Below, in pieces: positions 55,382 through 64,000 of a stretch of 64,000 nucleotides of DNA. The notes beneath the pieces are model-generated. The model was not told the origin of the DNA and did not search any database. It saw nothing but the letters and a program-made list of their open reading frames with translations. Both the position numbers and the translations under genes were made by a program. This DNA comes from Tenodera sinensis. Its lineage: Eukaryota > Arthropoda > Insecta > Mantodea > Mantidae. Each line of letters begins with the position of its first letter. The first letter of the stretch is position 1. The stretch covers positions 506,501-570,500 of the forward strand of contig CM060972.1 of the NCBI GenBank assembly GCA_030765045.1. The letters run 5' to 3'.

Positions 55382-55810
55382 CTAATAATGGTTTTGTTGA
55401 CATGAAACATCATCTGACACTCTGCCAGCAATATCTTCCAACCACACAAACATAGATGTGTTACCATTGGCAACATTATGCACACCAAAATTGTAGGTCC
55501 AAATCTGGCGTTTGTAAAATGGTACTCCTACAGTTAAATGTGGGGTCGGAAGACATTGCTGCATGTCAAAGGCAATCACATGCAAAGAATCATCAGTTTT
55601 AGCTAGTTCTCCATCATGTTTTAAAGTTTGATAAGCTGTTTGGGCTTTTTGTTCATGTAGTTCCAACTGTTCTTTCAGTTTCTGTTTCATTTTCCTTGTC
55701 AGACTGATCAACATGGTGCCTTCATTTCTCCCCAACATGCAAGTCATAAAGGCTATATAAAGTACATCTTTGCAATTTAATATAATAGTGTTTGTAATAA
55801 TTATCAACAA
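55382..55810 (-). pseudogene. Uncharacterised transposon ORF, N-terminal piece (142 aa)
   Basis: Contains a Lys/Glu-rich coiled segment (about residues 35-65: TRKMKQKLKEQLELHEQKAQ), then VIAFDMQQCLPTPHLTVGVP, FYKRQIWTYNFGVHN and FVWLEDIAGRVSDDV. I recall an uncharacterised protein family with the same order (FDxQxxLPxPxL...FYxRQLWxYNxxxH...W.E..A.RGS.E) repeated in many arthropod genomes. The acidic FDMQ and WLED positions could be RNase H-like catalytic residues; that is inference. The first residues before GRNEGTML are probably not native. Confidence 0.55.
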
Positions 55811-56394
55811 AATATAACAGAATAATAAATTGAACTCATAAGGAAGCAGTATATTAAATGAGAATCTGCATAATAAGTAACTGACAACATTAAAAGGTTG
55901 GCAATCCTACCCTAGTTTCTTTTCTTCTGTTTTTAGACAATTTATGCGCTTCAAAAGATGAGGAAAAACAGATCACAAGAAATGGAAGTCATTATATATA
56001 CTTCAAATCAAGGTTTTGGATGTTAGGCCTCCCATAAACTGTTAGTGCTGGTTTCAAGCAAGAGATTGCAGCACCAATCAGATTTTTTTTGGTTTTGAGG
56101 GTTAGACCGTTTTTACGCACATACCTTCAACTCTTTCTAATGTTTTTGCAAATTGATTACTCTGTAACTTAATTTGGCTGAATAGCTTGTTTATTATCAT
56201 TATTTGAAGATTTTCTGTTCATCTAAAAATACATTTTAGTACAGAATATTTCCTAGCTATGCTTTTTTCTAGTTTTAAATCGTTAACACAAACGATGAAA
56301 TTATCAACTCAGAACCAAATGTATTTGGTGAGGTGCTTCATCTATTTGTCAGTTTTATAACACAATTAGTATTAGTAAATACAATACGTGGTTG

Positions 56395-56655
56395 TCTCCT
56401 TAGCATGATGGTAGCGCTGGTGTTTACCTGGAACCATCATGGGGATGTTTCCCGCTGGGGTGCACTCAGCCTTGTTAGGTCCATGAGGGGACAACTGAAG
56501 AGCTACTTGATTGAAAATCAGTGTCCCCTGGTGGAGAAGATCGCATAACCGGCTGGTAAGGACAACGTCCCACCTCCAGTACTGCACCCTACTCATGATG
56601 CCTGTGGGGCATGCAGCGGTCGGGCGATAGGCCTTGACCCAGATGGGCTGTTGTA
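56395..56655 (+). mobile_element. tRNA-derived SINE (second family), plus strand
   Basis: Shares GGTGCACTCAGCCTTGTTAG, GAAGAGCTACTTGATTG, CAGTACTGCACCCTACTCAT and GATGCC with the reverse of 51130-51430. Its head (TAGCATGATGGTAGCGCTGG) is A-box-like. Confidence 0.68.
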
Positions 56656-56659
56656 TCTC

Positions 56660-57300
56660 GGGGCTATTTAAATGCAGTACTTATAATTAACCTGGAAATT
56701 GCTGTTTTAAAACTAGATTTGTAAAGTAGTTTTTACAGACTATTTTGAGAGAGAAAGTCCAGTAATTGGATACCTGTCCTATTTTAGTGTTGTCATAAAG
56801 ACAAGCCCGCTAGTAGAACTGTAGAAGAAAGTTTTAAATATGAATGATAAAAGACAACAACAAAAATGCATAATATAAATTTAATATATTTGATAAATAA
56901 AGTGTAATAAAGCACAAAACATCGGAAACAGGACAGCTAACCATTTTAGAATTATTTATTTAATTTACTGTAGTATACAGATGATTATGTCAAATATACA
57001 ATCATGGATAATTTGTAAGGCAATATCTTCAGCAAATACTTAATTGCAATTCAAAACGTTACAACAGATTAGCACTAAATTTACAACAGAATATCTGTGC
57101 TACATGGTCCAAAGCATTGTGTACAACACAAGTTCATGGTGACACATCGAGAGTTGGGTACAATTTTGTTCCATACAATTTCCATCATATTAGTTATATC
57201 CAACCTCTTTGTGTACGATAAGACTGAGTTGCATCTAATTTCTTCATCTAACAACTTGAAATTAACATCTTTAAACAACAATATGCCACACTGCAATCAA
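56660..57300. other. AT-rich sequence, no gene recognised
   Basis: A 71-aa minus-strand ORF (57081-57296) has no recognisable domain or splice signals. Nothing else is seen before the GTAG array. Confidence 0.4.
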
Positions 57301-57324
57301 CTGTTGTATGTGTGTGTGTGTCTG

Positions 57325-60300
57325 TGTAGGTAGGCACGTAGGTAAGGTCGGTAGGCAGGTAGGTAAGGTAGGTAGGCACGTAGCTAAGGTAGGTAGGCAC
57401 GTAGGTAAGGTAGGTAGGCAGGTAGGTAAGGTAGGTAGGCACGTAGCTAAGGTAGGTAGGCAGGTAGCTAAGGTAGGTAGGCACGTAGCTAAGGTAGGTA
57501 AGAACGTAGCTAAGGTAGGTAGGCACATAGCTAAGGTAGGTAGGCACGTAGGTAAGGTAGGTAGGCAGGTAGGTAAGGTAGATAGGCAGGTAGCTAAGGT
57601 AGGTAGGCAGGTAGCTAAGGTAGGTAGGCACGTAGCTAAGGTACGTAGGCAGGTAGCTAAGGTAGGTAGGCACGTAGCTAAGGTACGTAGGCAGGTAGCT
57701 AAGGTAGGTAGGCACGTAGCTAAGGTAGGTAAGAACGTAGCTAAGGTAGGTAGGCACATAGCTAAGGTAGGTAGGCAGGTAGGTAAGGTAGATAGGCAGG
57801 TAGCTAAGTAGGTAGGCACGTAGCTAAGGTAGGTAGGCACGTAGCTAAGGTACGTAGGCAGGTAGCTAAGGTAGGTAGGCACGTAGCTAAGGTAGGTAGG
57901 CAGGTAGCTAAGGTAGGTAGGCACGTAGCTAAGGTAGGTAGGCAAGTAGGTAAGGTAGATAGGCAGGTAGCTAAGGTAGGTAGGCAGGTAGGTAAGGTAG
58001 ATAGGCAGGTAGCTAAGTAGGTAGGCACGTAGCTAAGGTAGGTAGGCACGTAGCTAAGGTACGTAGGCAGGTAGCTAAGGTAGGTAGGCACGTAGCTAAG
58101 GTAGGTAGGCAGGTAGCTAAGGTAGGTAGGCAGGTAGGTAAGGTAGGTAGGCAGGTAGGCAACGAAGGTAGGTAGGCAGGTAGGTAAGAAAGGTAGGTAG
58201 GCAGGTAGGTAAGGTAGATAGGTAGATAGGTAAGGTAGGTAGGCAGGTAGGTAAGGTAGATAGGCACGTAGGTAAGGTAGATAGGCAGGTAGGTAAGGTA
58301 GGTAGACTGGTAGGTAAGAAAGGTAGGTAGGCAGGTACGTAAGAAAGGAAGGTAGGCAGGTAGGTAAAGAAGGTAGGTAGGCAGGTATGTAAGGAAGGTA
58401 GGTAGGCAGGTAGGTAAGGTAGATAGGTAGATAGGTAAGGTAGGGAGGCAGGTAGGTAAGAAAGGTAGGTAGGCAGCTAGGTAAGGAAGGTAGGTATGCA
58501 CATAGGTAAGAAAGGTAGGTAGGCAGGTAGGTAAGGTAGGTAAGGCAGGTAGGTAGGTTGGCAGGAAAGTAAGGAAGGTAGGTAGGCAGGCAGGTAACGA
58601 AGCTAGGTAGGTTGGCAGGAAGGTAAGGAAGGTAGGTAGGCAGGTAGGTAAGGAAGGTAGGTAGGCAGGTAGGTAAGCTAGATAGATAGGCAGGAAGGTA
58701 AGCTAGATAGATAGGCAGTTAGGTAAGGAAGGTAGGTTGGCAGGAAGGTAAGGAAGGTAGGTAGGCAGGTAGGTAAGGAAGGTAGGTAGGCAGGTAGGTA
58801 AGGTAGATAGGTAGGTAGGTAGGCAGGTGAGGTAGATATGTAGGTAAGTTAGATAGCCAGGCAAGTAGGTAAGGAAGGTAGGTAAGGTAGATAGATAGGC
58901 AAGTAGGTAAGGAAGATATGTGGTAGGTAAGGTAGATAGATAGGCACGTAGGTAAGGAAGGTAGATAGATAGGCCGGTAGATAAGGAAGGTAGGTAGCTA
59001 GGTAGGTAAGGTAGATAGAAAGGCAGGTAGGTAAGGAAGGTAGGTAGCTAAGGTAGATAGAAAGGCAGGTAGGTAAGGAAGGTAGATAGATAGGAAAGGT
59101 AGATAGATAGGCAGGTAGGTAAGGAAAGTAGGTAGATAGGAAAGGTAGATAGATAGGCAGGTAGGTAAGGAAAGTAGGTATATAGGTAAGGTAGATAGAT
59201 AGGCAGGTAGGTAAGGAAGGTAGGTAGATAGGTAAGGTAGATAGATAGGCAGGTAGGTAAGGAAGGTAGGTAGATAGGTAAGGTAGATAGATAGGCAGGT
59301 AGGTAAGGAAGGTAGGTAAGTAAGGTAGGTAGGCAGGTAGGTAAGGTAGGTAGGTAAGGAAGGTAGATAGATAGGCAGGTAGGTAAGGAAGGTAGGTAGG
59401 CAGGTAGGTAAGGAAGGTAGGTAGGTAAGGTAGGTAGGCAGGTAGGTAAGAAAGGTAGACAGATAGGCCGGTACGTAAGGAAGGTAGGTAGGTAAGGTAG
59501 ATAGATAGGCCGGTAGGAAGGAAGGTAGATAGGTAGGTAGGGTAGATAGATAGGCCGGTGGGTAAGGAAGGTAGGTATGTAAGGTAGATAGATAGGCCGG
59601 TGGGTAACGAAGGTAGATAGGTAGGTAGGGTAGATAGATAGGCCGGTAGGTAAGGAAGGTAGGTAGCTACGTAAGGTAGATAGATAGGCCGGTGGGTAAC
59701 GAAGGTACGTAGGTAGGTAAGGTAGATAGATAGGCAGGTAGGTAAGGAAGGTAAGTAAGTAAGGAAGGTAGGTAGGTAAGGTAGATAGATAGGCAGGTAG
59801 GTAAGGAAGGTAGGTTGACAGGTAGGTAAGGTAGATAGGTAGGCAGGTAGGTAAGGTAGATAGATAGGCAGGTAGGGAAGGAAGGTAGGTACGCAGGTAG
59901 GTAAGGTATATAGGTAGGCAGGTAGGTAAGGTAGATAGATAGGCAGTTAGGTAAGCAAGGTAGGTCGGCAGGTAGGTAAGGTAGATAGATAGGCAGGTAG
60001 GTAAGGAAGGTAGGTTGACAGGTAGGTAAGGTAGATAGGTAGGCAGGTAGGTAAGGAAGATAGGTAGACACGTAGGTAGGTAAGGAAGGTAGATAGATAG
60101 GAAGGTAGGTAGCTACGTAAGGTAGATAGATAGGCAGGTAGGTAAGGAAAGTAGGCAGGTAGGTAAGGAAAGTAGGTATGTACGTAAGATAGATAGGCAG
60201 GTAGGTAAGGAGAGTAGGTAGATAGGTAAGGTAGATAGATAGTCAGGTAGGTAAGGAAGGTAGGTAGATAGGTAAGGTAGATAGATAGGCAGGTAGGTAT

Positions 60301-61845
60301 GGATGGTAGGTAGGTAGCTAGGTAAGGAAGGTAGATAGATAGGCAGGTAGGTAAGTAAAGTAGGTAGGCAGGTAGGTAGGTAAGGAAGGTAGATAGATAG
60401 GCAGGTAGGTAAGGAAAGTAGGTAGGTAAGGTAGATAGATAGGCAGGTAGGTAAGGAAAGTAGGTAGATAGGTAAGGTAGATAGATAGGCAGGTAGATAC
60501 GGAAAGTAGGTAGGTATGTAAGGTAGATAGATAGGCAGGTAGGTAAGGAAAGTAGGTAGATAGGAAAGGTAGATAGATAGGCAGGTAGGTAAGGAAGGTA
60601 GGCAGATAGGTAAGGTAGATAGATAGGCAGGTAGGTAAGGAAAGTAGGTAGATAGGTAAGGTAGATAGATAGGCAGGTAGATACGGAAAGTAGGTAGGTA
60701 TGTAAGGTAGATAGATAGGCAGGTAGGTAAGGAAAGTAGGTAGGTAGGTAGGTAAGATAGATAGATAGGGAGGTAGGTAAACAAAGTAGGTAGATACGCA
60801 AGGTAGATAGATAGGCAGGCAGGTAAGGAAAGTAGATAGATAGGTAAGGTAGATAGATTAGGCAGGTAGGTCTGGAAGGTAGGTAGGTAAGGTAGATAGA
60901 TAGGCAGGTAGGTAAGGAAGTTAGGTAGGTAAGGTAGATAGATAGGCAGGTAGGTAAGGAAAGTAGGTAGATAGGAAAGGTAGATAGATAGGCAGGTAGG
61001 TCTGGAAGGTAAGTAGGTAAGGTAGATAGATAGGCAGGTAGGTAAGGAAAGTAGGTAGATAGGAAAGGTAGATATATAGGCAGGTAGGTAAGGAAAGTAG
61101 GTAGATAGGAAAGGTAGATAGATAGGCAGGTAGGTAAGGAAAGTAGGTAGATAGGTAAGGTAGATAGATAGGCAGGTAGGTAAGGAAAGTAGGTAGATAG
61201 GTAAGGTAGATAGATAGGCAGGTAGGTAAGGAAGGTAGGTAGATAGGTAAGGTAGATAGATAGGCAGGTAGGTAAGGAAAGTAGGTAGATAGGAAAGGTA
61301 GATAGATAGGCAGGTAGGTAAGGAAAGTAGGTAGATAGGAAAGGTAGATAGATAGGCAGGTAGGTAAGGAAAGTAGGTATATAGGTAAGGTAGATAGATA
61401 GGCAGGTAGGTAAGGAAGGTAGGTAGATAGGTAAGGTAGATAGATAGGCAGGTAGGTAAGGAAAGTAGGTAGATAGGAAAGGTAGATATATAGGCAGGTA
61501 GGTAAGGAAAGTAGGTAGATAGGAAAGGTAGATAGATAGGCAGGTAGGTAAGGAAAGTAGGTAGATAGGTAAGGTAGATAGATAGGCAGGTAGGTAAGGA
61601 AAGTAGGTAGATAGGTAAGGTAGATAGATAGGCAGGTAGGTAAGGAAAGTAGGTAGATAGGTAAGGTAGATAGATAGGCAGGTAGATAAGGAAAGTAGGT
61701 AGATAGGTAAGGTAGATAGATAGGCAGGTAGGTAAGGAAGGTAGGTAGATAGGTAAGGTAGATAGATAGGCAGGTAGGTAAGGAAGTTAGGTAGGTAAGG
61801 TAGATAGATAGGCAGGTAGGTAAGGAAGGTAGGCAGGTAAGGTAT
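57325..61845 (+). repeat. GTAG/GATA-type satellite array, 4.5 kb
   Basis: Built of GTAGGTAGGCAGGTAGCTAA-type units. The left part (to about 58140) is dominated by GTAGCTAAGGTAG units of about 20 bp. The right part (after about 58800) is dominated by a longer unit with GATAGATAGGCAGGTAGGTA and AGGAAAGTAGGTAGATAGG, period about 50 bp. Apparent Leu/Pro/Tyr/Thr-rich proteins on the minus strand are artefacts of the tetranucleotide base. Confidence 0.95.
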
Positions 61846-61854
61846 GTATTATTT

Positions 61855-62015
61855 TTTATTTTGTCGTTTAACGACGCTGTCAATTGCCAGGATCACATTA
61901 GAGTTGCCGGTGTGGCGGAATTTCGTCCCGCAGGAGTTCTTTTACATACCAGTAAATCTCATGACATTGAGCTGTGGTTTATAAGCACACTTAAAAACCG
62001 TGGGCCTGGGCCTGG
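61855..62015 (-). mobile_element. Truncated copy of the SINE at 1865-2095
   Basis: Shares GTCGTTTAACGACGCTGTCA, CGTCCCGCAGGAGTTCTTTT and AAGCACACTTAAAAACC with the earlier copy. The tRNA-like head is missing; it ends in GGGCCTGGGCCTGG. Short GTAG-array sequence resumes to its right, so it inserted into the satellite. Confidence 0.75.
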
Positions 62016-62039
62016 GTAAGGTAGGTGGGTAGGCAAGGT

Positions 62040-63785
62040 AACACACACCCACATACACACGCACACTCACACAGACACACACATACACAGGTACACTCAC
62101 ACACACTCACACATACACACATACACACACACTCACACATACACAGGCACACTCACACAGACACACATACACACACTCACACATACACACGCACACTCAC
62201 ACAGACACACATATACACAGGTACATTCACACACACTCACACAGACACACATACACACATACACACACACTCACACATACACAGGCACACTCACACAGAC
62301 ACACATACACACACTCACACATACACAGGTACATTCACACAGACACACACATACACAGGTACATTCACACACACTCACACACTCACACAGACACACATAC
62401 ACACACTCACACATACACACGCACACTCACACAGACACACACATACACAGGTACATTCACACACACTCACACACTCACACAGACACACATACACACACAC
62501 TCACACATACACAGGCACACTCACACAGACACACATACACACGCACACTCACAAAGATACACATATACACACTCACGCAGACACACATACACACGCACAC
62601 TCACAAAGATACACACATACACACGCACACTCACAAAGATACACACATACACACGCACACTCACAAAGATACACACATACACACGCACACTCACACAGAC
62701 ACACACATACACACGCACACTCACACAGACACACACATACACACGCACACTCACAAAGATACACATATACACACTCACGCAGACACACATACACACGCAC
62801 ACTCACACAGACACACACATACACACGCACACTCACACAGACACACACATACACACGCACACTCACACAGACACACATACACACGCACACTCACAAAGAT
62901 ACACATATACACACTCACGCAGACACACATACACACGCACACTCACACAGACACACACATACACACGCACACTCACACAGACACACACATACACACGCAC
63001 ACTCACACAGACACACATACACACGCACACTCACGCAGACACACATACACACGCACTCTCACGCAGACACACATACACACGCACACTCACACAGACACAC
63101 ACATACACACGCACACTCACACAGGCACACACACTCACACATACACACACACTCACACAGAAACACACGTACACTCACACACACGCATACTCACACTGAT
63201 ACACACACACTCACACAGATGCACACGGACACGCACACACACGCATACTCACACAGATACACACACACTCACACAGACACACACGTACACGCACACACAC
63301 GCATACTCACACTGATACACACATACTCACACAGACACACACGTACACTCACACACACGCATACTCACACTGATACACACACACTCACACAGATACACAC
63401 GGACACGTACACACACGCATACTCACACAGATACACACACACTCACACAGATACACACGTACACGCACACAGACGCATACTCACACTGATACACACACAC
63501 TCACACAGATACACACGGACACGCACACACACGCATACTCACACTGATACACACACACTCACACAGATACACACGTACACGCACACAGACGCATACTCAC
63601 ACTGATACACACACACTCACACAGATACACACGGACACGTACACAGACGCATACTCACACTGATACACACACACTCACACAGATGCACACGGACACGCAC
63701 ACACACGCATACTCACACTGATACACACACACTCACACAGATACACACGGACACGTACACAGACGCATACTCACACACATTCACA
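62040..63785 (+). repeat. CA-rich satellite array, 1.75 kb
   Basis: Units such as CACACTCACACAGACACACA and CATACACACGCACACTCACA repeat with periods near 30-60 bp. The right part from about 63150 has a 100- to 115-bp higher-order unit with ACGCATACTCACACTGATAC. Reading frames in it are artefacts. Confidence 0.95.
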
Positions 63786-63794
63786 CTTTTATTT

Positions 63795-63910
63795 ATACTT
63801 CCAGACTCAGGGGAGGATGAGGGATAATCTTGGCTGGGGAAAAATTCCTACCTGCCGGGACCCCTAGCACAGCATGTGGATGCTCTACCAACTGCGCCAC
63901 GGGGCCAGCC
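63795..63910 (-). mobile_element. tRNA-derived SINE head
   Basis: On the minus strand GGCCCCGTGGCGCAGTTGGT followed by AGAGC is a clear A-box region of a tRNA-like head. The B box (near GGGGTCCCGGCAGG) is degraded, and the body continues toward 63795. Confidence 0.6.
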
Positions 63911-64000
63911 TAGAATATGTGTTTGAGACACCCTGAATCAAAAAACGCATTTTTAGAAAAAGGTCCGCGCGCGCGTTTGTCTGTCAGTCTGTGGACAGCA

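Larger units (their letters stand above)
54638..56129 (-). mobile_element. DNA transposon with 31-bp terminal inverted repeats and decayed ORF
   Basis: TGAAGGTATGTGCATAAAAA (start of 54638-54668) is repeated inverted at 56099-56129 with one mismatch over 31 bp. The 1492-bp interior carries two minus-strand ORF pieces (see next two entries). No target-site duplication is obvious. The combination of TIRs and a gene-like interior indicates a cut-and-paste transposon or its internal-deletion derivative. The superfamily is not identified. Confidence 0.75.

Noticed and set aside
57271..61883. Leu/Tyr/Thr/Pro-rich minus-strand ORFs up to 320 aa
   Set aside because: Products of the GTAG/GATA tetranucleotide array, not genes.
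62025..63605. 526-aa His/Thr-rich ORF
   Set aside because: CA-rich satellite artefact.

Overview
The window is eukaryotic, intron-rich and full of transposable elements. It looks like an insect with a large genome. Evidence: phase-1 extracellular exons separated by introns of 2-15 kb, Jockey-type LINEs, mariner and pogo-like transposase relics, Penelope-like elements, Ty3/gypsy LTR elements, several tRNA-derived SINE families and kilobase-long satellites. The SINE tails recall repeats I associate with polyneopteran insects (stick insects, cockroaches, orthopterans), but that is recollection and cannot be settled here.

Host gene: one protein-coding gene runs on the minus strand across positions 53826 to 3616, with its 5' end outside the window. 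Nine exons join in frame with matching splice phases: sushi/CCP (53650-53826), sushi/CCP (46668-46829), a MAM domain split over four exons (46100-46270, 42762-42905, 40987-41126, 26286-26433), a long Thr/Pro-rich mucin-like exon (22553-23500), a transmembrane exon (7244-7385) and a short cytoplasmic tail with stop (3616-3736). It encodes about 717 residues of a type I membrane protein: adhesive or recognition domains outside, a glycosylated stalk, one membrane pass and an acidic tail. I do not recognise the orthologue. One further exon-like segment on the plus strand (52585-52762) has both splice sites and resembles the N-terminal region of mitochondrial poly(A) polymerase.

Mobile elements fill the introns. 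Positions 640-5600 hold decayed Jockey LINE pieces and SINEs. Positions 7736-16183 are a complete Ty3/gypsy element (identical-looking 561-bp LTRs, 4-bp target duplication, gag, protease, RT/RNase H, integrase; one frame break in pol) inserted in a pogo-like transposon. Positions 18475-19130 are a mariner relic. Positions 26662-30164 hold two Penelope-like elements, the first broken by a fragment of another LTR element. Positions 30165-35241 are a second, inverted, gag-only member of the gypsy family. Positions 47861-48770 are a mariner relic, 49080-50405 a Jockey LINE, and 54638-56129 a DNA transposon with 31-bp terminal inverted repeats and a decayed ORF of an unnamed family.

Tandem DNA is prominent: an 86-bp repeat (19192-19540), a 135-bp minisatellite with 405-bp higher-order structure (20385-22510), a 120-bp minisatellite (43225-45255), 1.9 kb and 1.75 kb CA-rich arrays (35757-37655, 62040-63785), a 4.5 kb GTAG/GATA-type array (57325-61845) and trinucleotide runs. 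Long reading frames in these arrays are artefacts of periods divisible by three or of low complexity. I found no clear case for a wholly new biological system. The best leads are the TIR transposon, the orphan exon, the minisatellite internal to the gypsy family and the palindromic tRNA-related repeat.
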